DNA of 64,000 nucleotides from Nonomuraea indica (GCF_002850745.1 NZ_KZ559470.1:182907-246906); one strand, 5' to 3'; positions 1 to 8,983 are shown, counted from the stretch's first letter. Made by a program: numbers and translations. Notes: generated by a model from the letters alone, not told the origin.

Positions 1-2
1 TC

Positions 3-956
3 GTGGCCAACGTGGCCTACGGCTCGTCCATCGTGGTCTACGACTCGTTCCTGCCGCAGATCTCCACGCCCGACGAGCGGGACGCCGTCTCCTCGCGCGG
101 CTGGGCGATCGGCTACCTGGGCGGCGGGCTGCTGCTGGCCCTGAACCTGGTGCTCTACCTGCGGCACGAGAGCCTCGGGGTGGGCGAGGGCATGGCGGTG
201 CGCATCAGCATGATGTCGGCCGGCCTGTGGTGGGCGATCTTCACGCTCGTGCCGCTGCTGCGGCTGCGCAACCGGCCCGTCCCGGCGCACGAGACGACGG
301 CGCTGCGCTCGGTGGGCGGCAGCTTCCGCCAGCTCGGCCGGACGCTCCGGGAGCTGCGCCGCTACCCCCTGACGCTGCTGTTCCTCGTGGCGTACCTGGT
401 CTACAACGACGGCATCCAGACGGTCATCGGCAACAGCGCGGCGTTCGCCGCCGAGGCGCTCAAGCTCGACAAGACGGTGCAGATCAGCGCGATCCTCATG
501 GTGCAGTTCGTGGCGTTCTTCGGGGCGCTGCTGCTGGGGGCGCTGGCGCGCAGGCTCGGCACCAAGCGCACGGTGCTGGGCAGCCTGGTGGTGTGGACGG
601 CCATCGTGATCGTCGCGATGTTCGTCCAGGAGGGGCAGGCGCTGCAGTTCTACCTGATGGCGCTGGCCATCGCGATCGTGCTGGGCGGCACGCAGGCGCT
701 GTCCCGGTCGCTGTTCTCGCAGGTGATCCCGAAGGGGCGCGAGGCCGAGTACTTCAGCCTGCTGCAGATCAGCGACAAGGGCTCGGCGTTCATCGGCTCG
801 CTGACGGTGACGATCGCGTTGCAGCTCACCAACAGCTACCGGATCGCCATCGTCTCGATGATCATCTTCTTCGTGCTGGGGTTCGCGCTGCTGGCGCTGG
901 TCAACCTGCCGAAGGCGATCCGCGCCGCGGGCAACGAGGTGCCCGAGCGGATCTGA
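3..956 (+). CDS. MFS transporter, Atg22/UMF1 type (5' end outside window)
   Basis: This is the C-terminal 317 residues of a polytopic membrane protein; the reading frame is open from the window edge, so the true start lies upstream. About eight hydrophobic segments are visible, and a basic cytoplasmic loop follows the segment around residues 75-90 (LLRLRNRP), as in the central loop of 12-helix major facilitator proteins. The text (NVAYGSSIVVYDSFLP, IGYLGGGLLLALNL, YLVYNDGIQTVIGNSAAFA, GTQALSRSLFSQVIP) matches the bacterial UMF1/Atg22-like subfamily. Substrate is not predictable. It stands alone before rbpA and the 194 bp behind it hold no further gene. Confidence 0.85.
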   Translation: MANVAYGSSIVVYDSFLPQISTPDERDAVSSRGWAIGYLGGGLLLALNLVLYLRHESLGVGEGMAVRISMMSAGLWWAIFTLVPLLRLRNRPVPAHETTALRSVGGSFRQLGRTLRELRRYPLTLLFLVAYLVYNDGIQTVIGNSAAFAAEALKLDKTVQISAILMVQFVAFFGALLLGALARRLGTKRTVLGSLVVWTAIVIVAMFVQEGQALQFYLMALAIAIVLGGTQALSRSLFSQVIPKGREAEYFSLLQISDKGSAFIGSLTVTIALQLTNSYRIAIVSMIIFFVLGFALLALVNLPKAIRAAGNEVPERI

Positions 957-1149
957 GTCCTCCGACCGGCCCGGGTCAGGAGCGGCCGACCGTCATCGTG
1001 CCGCGGCTCGGTCGCGCTGACCTGCGGCCGGAGCCGCCACGGACATTTCCTGACATCCCCAGACACGAGAGAAAGGCCGTCTCCTGTGGGGCTGTCGCGC
1101 CCGACAGGGCAACTCCTGGGGGCCGAGGAGATTGGATCACCCCGCAGGT

Positions 1150-1176
1150 GGGAATCCCATCACGGTACCAAGCGTT
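1150..1176 (+). promoter_or_regulatory. Sigma-R (SigR/SigH)-type promoter of rbpA
   Basis: GGGAAT at 1150-1155 is followed, after exactly 18 bases, by GTT at 1174-1176. This matches the thiol-stress sigma factor consensus GGAAT-N18/19-GTT. It lies 58 bp before the rbpA start. rbpA is an established SigR target in Streptomyces coelicolor, so position and gene agree. Confidence 0.75.
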
Positions 1177-1233
1177 AGACACCGTGGGAGACAGACCCCC
1201 CACGCATGGGGGCCCTGTAGGAGGCATTTAGAC

Positions 1234-1578
1234 ATGGGCGAGCGCGCACTTCGTGGCACCCGGCTCGGGGCAACCAGCTACGAGAACGACCGTAACACGG
1301 ATCTGGCCCCGCGCCAGGAGGTGCCCTACACCTGTCCGAAGGGCCACAACTTCGAGGTTCCGCTCGCCGCCGAGGCCGAGATTCCCGCGACGTGGGAGTG
1401 CCGGATGTGCGGGGCGACCGCTGTCCGGGTCGATGGCGAGCAGCCGGAGTCCAAGAAGACCAAGCCGCCGCGGACGCACTGGGACATGCTGCTGGAGCGG
1501 CGTTCCATCGAGGACCTGGAGGAGGTGCTCAACGAGAGGCTGGCCGTCCTGCGCGCCCAGCGTCGCAAGAGCGCCTGA
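1234..1578 (+). CDS. rbpA: RNA polymerase-binding protein RbpA
   Basis: A 114-residue actinobacterial RNA polymerase accessory factor that stabilises the sigma-bound holoenzyme and promotes open-complex formation. The start at 1234 follows an AGGAGG-like site at 1218-1224. The N-terminal segment (GERALRGTRLGATSYENDR) is the conserved tail. A central zinc-binding core shows CPKGH and CRMC, giving the Cys-His-Cys-Cys set, and the C-terminal helix (THWDMLLERRSIEDLEEVL) is the sigma-interaction domain. Length and domain order are normal for the family. A sigma-R-like promoter sits upstream and a strong hairpin terminator downstream, so it is probably a single-gene transcript. Confidence 0.97.
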   Translation: MGERALRGTRLGATSYENDRNTDLAPRQEVPYTCPKGHNFEVPLAAEAEIPATWECRMCGATAVRVDGEQPESKKTKPPRTHWDMLLERRSIEDLEEVLNERLAVLRAQRRKSA

Positions 1579-1596
1579 TCCGATTCCACGGTGTGA

Positions 1597-1620
1597 GCCC
1601 CCGGGCACCCGCCCGGGGGC
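1597..1620 (+). terminator. Terminator after rbpA
   Basis: A perfect 10-bp inverted repeat (arms 1597-1606 and 1611-1620, gcccccgggc) with a four-base loop lies 18 bp after the rbpA stop and is followed by a short ACCTTTG tract. Confidence 0.75.
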
Positions 1621-1713
1621 ACCTTTGTGCCCGCCCCCGCCCTGGGGGGCGCCTTTGCGCTCATCACCGGCACTCACCCGTGCCCGCCGCGGCCAGGCGC
1701 GCCGGCAGGCTCC

Positions 1714-3105
1714 TCATTCGCAGCACGAGCACGCGCAGCACGAGCAGTTGGCGCAGCAGTCGCAGGACTCCCAGCAGTCCTGGTTGCATACGTAACAGCG
1801 GGATGCGCAGGAGCCGCCCCGTTTGCGGCTCCACCGCGGGCGCCACAGACCGCAGGTGAGAAAGGTGCCCGCACCGGCCGCCGTCCTGCGGATCCACCCC
1901 GGCCGCCGATACGAGCCGGTGGCGACCCCGGTGCCGGACGCCGGGGCGGCCCCGGCCGGGGGACGGCAGGCCACGGCGCCGAACGTCCGCTCCACCGCCC
2001 GCCGCACCTCCGTGACGAGCAGCACCTCCACCAGGTGCCGTTCCGCCAGCCGCAGCTCCCGTACGGCGAGCGCGAGCCCGTGCGCGGCGTCGTCGCACAG
2101 CCGCCGCGCCTCCTCGCGGGACGTGCCCGTGACAGTCAGCGGGTTGAACGCGCCCCGCTCCGCGTCCTCGGCCTGGTCCTCCACGGCGTCGAGCAGGTGC
2201 GCGATCCGGCCGAAGAACCTGCCCGCCTCGGCCAGCGGCTCGACGTTGCCCGGCAGCCCGGCGAGCACCGCCGTATGGGCGAACGCCTGCGCGACCGCCT
2301 CCTCCGCGGGAGCGGTCAGCTCAAGCAGCGTCACCGGCCCTCCTGCCCCCGCGCCGGGTCTGGCCGTCCCCGCGCTGGGCATGCCGGTCCCCACGCCGCT
2401 GCCGGTCCCCACGCCGCTTCCTGCTCCCGCGCCACTTCCTGCTCCCGCGCCACTTCCTGCTCCCCCGCCGGACCCGGCCGGCCCGGTGCCGGGCGCGCCT
2501 GTCCTCGTGCCGGGGTCTCCCCATTCCGTGACGGCGCGGTGTTCCAGGGCGAGCTGGCGGTCCACGGTCGAGGCCAGCGTCGTTGTGTCGAAGCCGACGG
2601 ACGCGCCCAGCCTGGCCCCGGCCGCCTCCCAGCGGGTCGCGAGCCGGCGGCGGGCCGCCGCGGCACCTCCCGCCACGCCCCCCACCATGCCGACCAGTGT
2701 GCTCACCGGGCCCGCCGTGCTGACCGTCGTGCCCGCCGCGCCGATCCTGCTGACCGTCGTGCCCGCCGCGCCGTCGCCGTCGGCCGCGTGGTCGCGCAGC
2801 CGACCGGCCGCCAGCATGAGGGAGACCGCCGCCGCGAGCCGCGCCCCGCTGCCGCCCGAGTCCACCACCTCGGCGGAGCGGAACCCGCGCAGCGCGCACG
2901 GCCCGGCGGTCCGGCGCGGGGAGGAGGACGGCAGCTGGGCCTCGGCGAGCGCCGAGACGATCAGCGTGTCGTAGTTGGTGGCCAGCCGGGCGGACTGGCC
3001 CTGCCCATCCCGCAACGTCAGGCACAGGCCGCACAGGTGCGCCCGCCATGCCTCGCGCAGGGTCGCGCAGGCATGCGCGGAGCAGGGGCGGATGATTCCG
3101 AACAC
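1714..3105 (-). CDS. DUF5685 family protein with cysteine-rich C-terminal tail
   Basis: A 463-residue protein starting with GTG at 3105. The N-terminus (MFGIIRPCSAHACATL, AHLCGLCLTLRD, ARLATNYDTLIVS) is the signature of DUF5685, an actinobacterial family of unknown function sometimes annotated only as regulator. The middle (about residues 205-245) is a Gly/Ser/Ala/Thr-rich low-complexity linker coded by 18-bp tandem repeats. A helical half follows (about 260-370). The last 26 residues contain twelve cysteines in CxxC, CC and CxCC spacings, ending SCCE, which looks like a metal-binding or disulfide-knotted tail. I see no signal peptide. Role unknown; the family assignment is firm, the metal idea is inference. 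Confidence 0.8.
   Translation of the reverse strand: MFGIIRPCSAHACATLREAWRAHLCGLCLTLRDGQGQSARLATNYDTLIVSALAEAQLPSSSPRRTAGPCALRGFRSAEVVDSGGSGARLAAAVSLMLAAGRLRDHAADGDGAAGTTVSRIGAAGTTVSTAGPVSTLVGMVGGVAGGAAAARRRLATRWEAAGARLGASVGFDTTTLASTVDRQLALEHRAVTEWGDPGTRTGAPGTGPAGSGGGAGSGAGAGSGAGAGSGVGTGSGVGTGMPSAGTARPGAGAGGPVTLLELTAPAEEAVAQAFAHTAVLAGLPGNVEPLAEAGRFFGRIAHLLDAVEDQAEDAERGAFNPLTVTGTSREEARRLCDDAAHGLALAVRELRLAERHLVEVLLVTEVRRAVERTFGAVACRPPAGAAPASGTGVATGSYRRPGWIRRTAAGAGTFLTCGLWRPRWSRKRGGSCASRCYVCNQDCWESCDCCANCSCCACSCCE
2383..2464. repeat. 18-bp tandem repeats inside the DUF5685 gene
   Basis: Two identical 18-bp units (gccggtccccacgccgct at 2383 and 2401) are followed by two and a half copies of a second 18-bp unit (cttcctgctcccgcgcca from 2417). 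Each unit encodes six residues of the Gly/Ser linker on the minus strand, so copy-number changes keep the frame. Confidence 0.85.
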
Positions 3106-3241
3106 ACGACCTCGCCAGCTTCGTCCAGCTCCATACGGGTGATCGCAGGATCGTACTGGGAACCAGCCGAATGTCGCCTTCGGGGGTGCCCGCCCGGCGG
3201 CGATGGGCCACCGGGCGGGAGGCGGGGCAGCCGCGAGGAGG

Positions 3242-3646
3242 TCAGTAACCGATCTTGCCGACGCCGGCGCCGACCTGGACGACGGCCGGCACGTCGGCGG
3301 GCGAGTCGGCGATGTAGGGGTAGTAGGTGCGCGGCTCGCTCACGCTGCCCCGCGTCTCGATCGGGTGGTTGCCCGCGACGAGGATGTTGTTCCGCTCGAC
3401 CAGCCGGCCGAGGTCGCCGCTGAAGTCCACCCGCCCGGGATTGTTGACGCTGTGGAAGTAGTCGCCCTCGGCCGGCACGCCCGCCTCGTAGGTGGAGGCG
3501 ATGCCGTAGCTGCTGTCCCGGTAGTAGTTGTTGTAGACGTGCACCAGCTCGACGGTGGCGAACCCGCTGACCGGCTCGGCGGCCGCGGCCTGGACGGGCT
3601 GCGTGACGGGGCCGGTGACGACGGCGGCGGTCACCAGGGCCACCAC
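3242..3646 (-). pseudogene. Truncated pectate lyase (PL1) remnant
   Basis: The frame encodes a hydrophobic leader followed directly by the last ~110 residues of a PL1 pectate lyase: VHVYNNYYRDSSYGI, GDYFHSV, and the terminal VGAGVGKIG, which align with VHVYNNYYVYN and AGAGVGKIG at the end of the intact enzyme at 3877-5493. The catalytic core (WIDHND, the substrate-binding Asp and Arg loops) is missing, so activity is not expected. The only in-frame start is a GTG without a ribosome-binding site. An ATG at 3734 followed by a basic n-region would join the hydrophobic stretch only through a one-base frameshift near 3650. It looks like a tandem duplicate that lost its middle. Confidence 0.7.
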
Positions 3647-3876
3647 CGATGACGGACGTGCGCGCCGCGCGCCATCGTGACGGCGGCTCGGGGGTGAGGG
3701 CCGGCGTGTGGCCGGGAGCGGTTCCGGGGGGCATGATCGCTCTGCTTTCTGTACGGCACCGGCCCGCGGGTGACGCGGGACGGCGGAGACCTACGGGGGC
3801 AGGGGTGCGCGGCTCGCCGTGCGGTCGGATCGAAGGTCCGGGCACATCCGGAAGGGCCGGGCGCCCGGCGCGGGCG

Positions 3877-5493
3877 TCAGGCGCCGATCTTCCCGACGCC
3901 CGCGCCCGCCGTCACGGCGGCCTTCACGGAGTTCGGGTCGTCCAGCGTGTAGGCGTAGAAGTCGCGGGCCTCGCGGACGCTGCCGCCGCAGTCGGGCCGG
4001 CCGGACTCGACGAACACGTTGTCGCGGGCGACGCACCTGCCGGACGGGCCGGCGTAGCTGTTGGTGACCGGCTCCTCGACCAGCTCGAAGTAGTTGCCCT
4101 CGACCAGGCATCCGGCGTTCGCCTGGCAGGCCACCCCGGCGTCGGTATTGTAGACGTAGTAGTTGTTGTAGACGTGCACCGGCTCGCCGAACCTGACCCG
4201 CGGGTTGCGCTGCGGCGTCCGGTCGAACCAGTTGTGGTGGTAGGTGACCATCAGCCGGCCGACGTCCTGCGCGGCGTTGCCGTCGGAGTGGCCGAGCAGC
4301 ATGTTCTTGGTGTGCTGGTGCGCGTGGTTCCAGGACACGGTGACGTACGAGGAGCCGCGCTTGATGTCGAGCAGCCCGTCGTAGCCGCAGCACAGGTCGT
4401 TGTGGTCGATCCACACGTGGTGCGAGAACATCTGCACGTTGATCGAGTCGTCGGTGGCGCCGCGGAACACCAGGTTGCGGATGATGACGTTGTGCACGGC
4501 GTTCGCGGGCGGTGAGGTGACGGCGTCGTCCACGGGCAGGCCGATGTTGAGCCCGCCGCCGGTGATGCCGGAGCCGGAGCCGACGCCGACGATCGTCTTG
4601 TCGGAGGCGACGTTGTGCATCCCCGCCGGAACGGCGATCATCCCGCGGACGCAGACGTTCAGCGGGCCGCTCTGGCCGATCGCCATGATGAGCTCGTTCG
4701 CCGTGTCCACCTCGACCGTGGGCCCGCCGGCGCCACCGGTCGTCCCGTTCTGGCCCCAGGCGTTCACCGAGGCGAACCCGGACGGCGTCCCCGAGGTGGG
4801 GCAGTCACCCGGCGGCGGAGGCGTGACGGTGGGGGTGACCGTGGGGGTGACCGGCGGCCCGCTCGGCCCGCCCACGTCGGTCACCAGCACGTCGTCGAAC
4901 GAGGCGCTCGCGTAGTAGCCCGCCAGGCCCGCCCGGCCGGAGGAGTAGGTGGCGTCCATCGCGGAGACGACCTCGACGCCGTCGACGAAGCCGCGCAGCG
5001 AGGTGCCGAACGCCTCCAGCCGCACGGTGTACCAGGTGCCCGGCGTGACCGTCGCGGCCGCCGTCGCCAGGGTCACCGGGCCGCCACCGGAGCGCTTGCC
5101 GAGGACGACGCCGCCGTCGCCCACCCCGAGGAAGTAGTGGGCGCTGGTGCTCTGCGCCCTGGCCAGTACGGCGGCGTACCGGCCGGTGCCGTTGAAGGCG
5201 ATCGGCCTGACCCGCGCCTGCACGGACTGGCCGGTCCAGCCGGCGCCCGCGAGGGCTCGGGCGTCGGCGCCGGTGCCGGACTGCCGGTAGGCCCTGGAGC
5301 CGTCGGTGACCACCGACCAGCTGCCCCCGGACCGTGACCAGCCCGTGGTGTCGCCGTCCTCGAAGTCGTCGCCGAACAGCGTCGCGGCGGACGCGCTGGG
5401 TACGAGCGCCAGCGCTCCGAGTAACGTCGCGGCGATGGCCGCCGCCAACGCGGCGAGCAGTGATCGGGTGCTGGTCGCTTTCCTGAGTCGCAC
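3877..5493 (-). CDS. Secreted pectate lyase, polysaccharide lyase family 1
   Basis: A 538-residue secreted enzyme that cleaves polygalacturonate by beta-elimination. Start is GTG at 5493 with GGAGG seven bases upstream. Residues 1-36 are a signal peptide ending ASA-A. A concanavalin/LamG-like domain (about 37-205; LFGDDFEDGDTTGW) comes next, then a Pro/Thr linker (VTPTVTPTVTPPPP), then the PL1 parallel beta-helix (about 245-538). The catalytic domain shows VWIDHND, DGLLDIKRGSSYVTVSWN, VTYHHNWFDRTPQRNPRVRFG with the catalytic Arg, and VHVYNNYY. The added lectin-like domain probably binds carbohydrate. Two LacI-type operators in the upstream gap suggest sugar-responsive repression. A remnant paralogue lies just downstream. 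Confidence 0.93.
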   Translation of the reverse strand: MRLRKATSTRSLLAALAAAIAATLLGALALVPSASAATLFGDDFEDGDTTGWSRSGGSWSVVTDGSRAYRQSGTGADARALAGAGWTGQSVQARVRPIAFNGTGRYAAVLARAQSTSAHYFLGVGDGGVVLGKRSGGGPVTLATAAATVTPGTWYTVRLEAFGTSLRGFVDGVEVVSAMDATYSSGRAGLAGYYASASFDDVLVTDVGGPSGPPVTPTVTPTVTPPPPGDCPTSGTPSGFASVNAWGQNGTTGGAGGPTVEVDTANELIMAIGQSGPLNVCVRGMIAVPAGMHNVASDKTIVGVGSGSGITGGGLNIGLPVDDAVTSPPANAVHNVIIRNLVFRGATDDSINVQMFSHHVWIDHNDLCCGYDGLLDIKRGSSYVTVSWNHAHQHTKNMLLGHSDGNAAQDVGRLMVTYHHNWFDRTPQRNPRVRFGEPVHVYNNYYVYNTDAGVACQANAGCLVEGNYFELVEEPVTNSYAGPSGRCVARDNVFVESGRPDCGGSVREARDFYAYTLDDPNSVKAAVTAGAGVGKIGA

Positions 5494-5598
5494 GGGGGAG
5501 CCTCCGCTGGCAAGCCGTGACCACGGAACCCGCTCGTGAACGGATTCCTTACCGGATGTGGTGCTGTGCGTCAGCTCGGCCGGGCTTGACCCTCTTTA

Positions 5599-5612
5599 TG
5601 CAACCGATTGCG
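5599..5612. promoter_or_regulatory. LacI-family operator (distal)
   Basis: TGCAA-CCGA-TTGCG, a near-perfect palindrome around a central CG, has the form typical of actinobacterial LacI-family operators (TGCAA-NCGN-TTGCA). It lies 106 bp upstream of the pectate lyase start, in the gap before fxsA. Confidence 0.6.
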
Positions 5613-5707
5613 GTACGCGTCAAGGCGCAGCGCTGTGCAGTTTTGTTGCAGGAGTCCAGGTCGCTTCCCCAGCGGGAGCTGCGCGACCCTCAGAACACGC
5701 AAGCCTT

Positions 5708-5723
5708 CTGCAATCGCTTGCAG
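5708..5723. promoter_or_regulatory. LacI-family operator (second copy, perfect)
   Basis: CTGCAA-TCGC-TTGCAG is a perfect 6+6 palindrome around CG and shares its half-sites with the copy at 5599-5612. The centres are 110 bp apart, which would permit looping. It lies just past the fxsA stop, so the pectate lyase is the likely target. Confidence 0.65.
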
Positions 5724-5731
5724 GCAGCCGT

Positions 5732-6238
5732 CTACGCCTCGCGGTCGTCGCGGATGACCTCGCCGTGCACGACCTTGCCGTGCACGGCCCCGCCGTCCGC
5801 CCCCAGGCCCGGCCCGGGCGCGCCGGGCTGCGTCGGGAACAGATGCGCGTACGGCGAGGCGGCCGCCATCCGCCTGACCCGGCGCTCGAAGAACCAGGAG
5901 CCCAGGCGGCGCATCATCGGCCGGGTGACCGGCAGCAGGCACGCCATGCCGACGACGTCGCTGAGGAAGCCGGGCGTCAGCAGCAGCGTGCCGCCCACGA
6001 GGATGATCGCGGCGTCGGCCAGCTCACGGTCGGGCATCCGGCCCGACTGCAGCGACTCCTGCAGCGCCCGCCAGGCCCGCCGCCCCTCGCGGCGCACCAG
6101 CCAGGCGCCGAGCATGCTGACGGCGACGAGCACGGCCACGGTCGTCCAGCCGCCGATGGCCTGGCCCACCTGGATGAGCAGCCAGATCTCCAGGACCGGG
6201 ATGACCAGGAAGGCCAGGAAGAGCAGCAGCCGCATCAT
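5732..6238 (-). CDS. fxsA: FxsA family membrane protein
   Basis: A 168-residue inner-membrane protein of the FxsA family (named for suppression of phage T7 exclusion in E. coli; general function unknown). Conserved features are the N-terminal helix pair (LLFLAFLVIPVLEIWLLIQVG), the GAWLVRREGRRAW segment, and the ILVGGTLLLTPGFLSDVVG motif near residues 80-98. The basic/acidic C-terminal tail is variable in the family. Two ATG codons occur at 6238 and 6235; GAGG fits the second slightly better. It lies downstream of lnt-ppm1 on the same strand, the same neighbourhood as in mycobacteria. Confidence 0.93.
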   Translation of the reverse strand: MMRLLLFLAFLVIPVLEIWLLIQVGQAIGGWTTVAVLVAVSMLGAWLVRREGRRAWRALQESLQSGRMPDRELADAAIILVGGTLLLTPGFLSDVVGMACLLPVTRPMMRRLGSWFFERRVRRMAAASPYAHLFPTQPGAPGPGLGADGGAVHGKVVHGEVIRDDREA

Positions 6239-6305
6239 GTCCTCGTCTCAGCGCAGCGCACACGTACGTCTGGAACAACGCCCGGCGGGGCCGGAGCGTT
6301 CCGGG

Positions 6306-7049
6306 TCAGCGGCGTCTGCCGCGCAGCCGGGCGGGCAGCCCGGCGAAACCCCACACCGCGATCCGCCAGAACGCCTCGACCATGATCCGGCGGCTCATCT
6401 TGCTCGTGCCGACCGCCCGTTCGACGAACGTGATCGGCACCTCCACCACCCGCAGCCCCTGCCGGGCCGTGCGGAGCGTGAGGTCCACCTGGAAGCAGTA
6501 GCCCTCCGACTCGACGTCGGACAGGTCGAGCTTGTCCAGCGTCTCCGCGCGGTAGGCCCGGAAACCGGCGGTCGCGTCACGGACCCCGAGGCCCAGCATG
6601 ATGCGGGTGTAGACGTTGGCGCCCCGGGACAGCAGCTGACGGGAGGCCGGCCAGTTGACCACCTTGCCGCCGGGCACGTAGCGCGAGCCGATCGCCAGGT
6701 CGGCGCCGCCGGCCACCGCCCGCAGCAGCTCGGGCAGCTGCTCGGGCTGGTGGGAACCGTCGGCGTCCATCTCCACCAGCACGTCGTAGCCCTTGTCCAG
6801 GCCCCACCGGAAACCGGCGAGGTAGGCGGCGCCCAACCCCTGCTTGCCGGGCCGGTGCAGCACGTGGACGTGGTCGTCGGCGGCGGCCAGCTCGTCGGCG
6901 ACCGCACCGGTGCCGTCGGGGCTGGCGTCGTCGGCCACCAGCACGTGCGCCTCGGGGACGGCGGCGCGCAGCCGCTCGACGATCAGCGGCAGGTTGTCAC
7001 GCTCGTTGTAGGTCGGGACGATGACGAGCACACGGTCGAGAGCCTCCAC
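6306..7049 (-). CDS. ppm1: Polyprenol-phosphate mannosyltransferase (Ppm1 catalytic domain)
   Basis: A 247-residue GT2 enzyme that transfers mannose from GDP-mannose to polyprenyl phosphate, making the lipid donor for lipoglycan and protein O-mannosylation. The GT-A fold signatures are [24 protein letters not shown] and the metal/nucleotide motif [10 protein letters not shown], followed by SRYVPGG and [11 protein letters not shown] start at 7049 with GGAG upstream. It begins two bases after the lnt stop, so the two are certainly co-transcribed. In M. tuberculosis the same two activities are fused in one protein (Lnt-Ppm1). The lack of its own membrane segments is normal when Lnt is separate. 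Confidence 0.95.
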   Translation of the reverse strand: MEALDRVLVIVPTYNERDNLPLIVERLRAAVPEAHVLVADDASPDGTGAVADELAAADDHVHVLHRPGKQGLGAAYLAGFRWGLDKGYDVLVEMDADGSHQPEQLPELLRAVAGGADLAIGSRYVPGGKVVNWPASRQLLSRGANVYTRIMLGLGVRDATAGFRAYRAETLDKLDLSDVESEGYCFQVDLTLRTARQGLRVVEVPITFVERAVGTSKMSRRIMVEAFWRIAVWGFAGLPARLRGRRR

Positions 7050-7051
7050 GG

Positions 7052-8983
7052 TCAGTCACTCCCCATCCGGTCTCCTCGCCTTCCGGCGCCCCACATGGCG
7101 ACGCCGGCCGCCGCCACTCCCATCAGCGCCAGCGCCCACTCAGGCAGCGCGCCCACCCGGGTCGCGATCGTCTCCTGCGTGCGCACGGGCACCTTCACCA
7201 CGGTCATGTCCGCGACGAGCTCGCGGGTCCGCCAGGAGACCTTACCGTCCGGCGTGACATAGGCGGAGATCCCCGTGGTGGCGGCCGTGACGACCGCCCT
7301 GTTGTGCTCCACGGCCCGCAGCTTGGACATGGCGAGCTGCTGCGGCGGCAGGTTGGTCTCGGCGTAGCTGGCGTTGTTGGTCTGCACCACGATCGGGGTG
7401 GCGCCGGTGCGGACGGTGCCGCGGACCGTGCCGTCGTAGGCGACCTCGTAACAGTTGACGGCCCCGATCGTCACCGGGCCCAGCCGGAGGTCGCCCGGCC
7501 GGGTGCCGGCCACGGACTGCCTGCCGACGAGGTTGGCCCGCTCCCACAACGCCAGCACGATCTCCTTGAACGGGGTGTACTCGCCGAACGGCACCAGATG
7601 CTGCTTGTCGTAGTAGGCGCCGGGCCCGGTGGCCGGGTCCCAGACGAGGCTGCGGGTGGCGCGGTGCTCGTCGCCGATGGCCACCACCGCGCCGACCAGG
7701 GTCGGCACGCCGACGTCCTTGACGGAGTCGTCGATGATCTCCCGGGCGTACGGGTCGCGGTAGGGATCGATGTCGGTGGAGTTCTCCGGCAGCACGACGA
7801 GGTCGGGCCTGGGCAGCCGGCCCTCACGCACGGCGCGGGCGAGCCGCTTGGTCTCGTTGACGTGGTTCTTCAGCACCACGGCCGGCTCGTCGCCGAGCGC
7901 GTACATGCCCCGGCCAGGGACGTTTCCCTGGACGATGCCGACGTTGACGGTGCGGCCCTCGTCGCCGGGCCGCGGCACGGCCGCCGTCACCAGCGGCACG
8001 GCCAGCGCCAGACCCACGGCGCCGGCCGGCACCCACCGCCGCGCCCCGCGCGCCCGCCCGCCCCTCAAAGGTGGCGAGCCGCGCCGAGCCAGGACCGCGT
8101 ACGCCAGCAACCCGCCGCACAGGACGACCGCGAAGGACACCAGCGGCGCGCCGCCCAGCGCGGCGTAGCGCGTGAACAGCGACTCGCCCTGGCTGAAGGC
8201 GAGCCGCGCCCAGGGGAACCCGCCGACCGGGACGAGCCCGCGCGCCCACTCCATGGCCACCCACAGCCCGGCGAACCACAGCGGCCACCATCGCAGCCGG
8301 AACACCGGCGCGGCCAGCGCGGCCATCACGGCGTAGAAGACACCGGAGACGCCGACCAGCATCACCCAGACGTCGTCGCCGATGGGGCGCACCCAGGCGA
8401 GAGCGGGCAGCAGGAACACGACGGCGGCCAGGTAGCCCAGCCAGGCGGCCCGGCGCGGCCGGGTGCCGTGAAGGGCCGCCACGACCAGGCCGATGCCGAG
8501 GGGCGCGCCGATCCACCAGTCGATCGGCGGGAACGCGAGGTACAGCAGCGCCCCGCCCGCCATGGCCGCCACCGTCCTCGCCAGCGTGGCCCTGCGGGAC
8601 TCGGGCGGGCTGCCCGCGCGCCCCACGACGGGCGGGACGCCGCCCGGCCCGCCCGAAACGTCACGCGCGCCGCCGCCCGCGACCCCGCCGTCCGCAGTCC
8701 CGCCGTCCGCAGTCCCGCCGCCCGCAGTCCCGCCGCCCGCAGTCCCGCCCTCCGCGATCCCGCCACCCGCGATCCCGCCACCCGCGGTCCCGCTCTCCGG
8801 AGTCCTGTCGTCCTGGGTCCTGTCATCCGCGGTCGTGTCGTCTACGGTCCTGCCGTCCGGCGCCTGCTCCACGGGGCGGGGCGGGACGGTGGGTCGGCCG
8901 CCGGACGGGCCAGGGCGCGACGGCGGCTCGCCGGACGATGGCTCACCCGTCGTCGGCCGTAGGCCCCTGCTGTCCTGCACCAC
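7052..8983 (-). CDS. lnt: Apolipoprotein N-acyltransferase with long repetitive N-terminus
   Basis: This integral membrane enzyme N-acylates the lipid-modified cysteine of lipoproteins. After a low-complexity leader come about six membrane helices (from [14 protein letters not shown]) and then a nitrilase-fold domain with the triad Glu (VVLPENST), Lys ([12 protein letters not shown]) and Cys ([11 protein letters not shown]). A frame reaching ATG 9046 exists, but a GTG at 8983 has GAGGAG eight bases upstream and is preferred (643 residues). The first ~120 residues are Gly/Thr/Ala/Asp pentapeptide repeats coded by 15-bp units and are absent from typical Lnt, so their translation is uncertain. 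ppm1 follows after two bases. Confidence 0.9.
   Translation of the reverse strand: MVQDSRGLRPTTGEPSSGEPPSRPGPSGGRPTVPPRPVEQAPDGRTVDDTTADDRTQDDRTPESGTAGGGIAGGGIAEGGTAGGGTAGGGTADGGTADGGVAGGGARDVSGGPGGVPPVVGRAGSPPESRRATLARTVAAMAGGALLYLAFPPIDWWIGAPLGIGLVVAALHGTRPRRAAWLGYLAAVVFLLPALAWVRPIGDDVWVMLVGVSGVFYAVMAALAAPVFRLRWWPLWFAGLWVAMEWARGLVPVGGFPWARLAFSQGESLFTRYAALGGAPLVSFAVVLCGGLLAYAVLARRGSPPLRGGRARGARRWVPAGAVGLALAVPLVTAAVPRPGDEGRTVNVGIVQGNVPGRGMYALGDEPAVVLKNHVNETKRLARAVREGRLPRPDLVVLPENSTDIDPYRDPYAREIIDDSVKDVGVPTLVGAVVAIGDEHRATRSLVWDPATGPGAYYDKQHLVPFGEYTPFKEIVLALWERANLVGRQSVAGTRPGDLRLGPVTIGAVNCYEVAYDGTVRGTVRTGATPIVVQTNNASYAETNLPPQQLAMSKLRAVEHNRAVVTAATTGISAYVTPDGKVSWRTRELVADMTVVKVPVRTQETIATRVGALPEWALALMGVAAAGVAMWGAGRRGDRMGSD
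8684..8863. repeat. 15-bp tandem repeat (about 12 units) in the lnt 5' region
   Basis: Consecutive 15-bp units of the form cccgccgtccgcagt, the first copies almost identical and later ones diverged, run for about 180 bp. On the minus strand they encode pentapeptides such as TADGG and TAGGG. This is a minisatellite in frame with lnt. Confidence 0.8.

Noticed and set aside
5517..7262. A 581-codon plus-strand frame across fxsA and ppm1
   Set aside because: Antisense of two well-supported genes, with low-complexity translation.
8684..8863. CRISPR array
   Set aside because: The 15-bp units are contiguous, without spacers, and keep the lnt reading frame.
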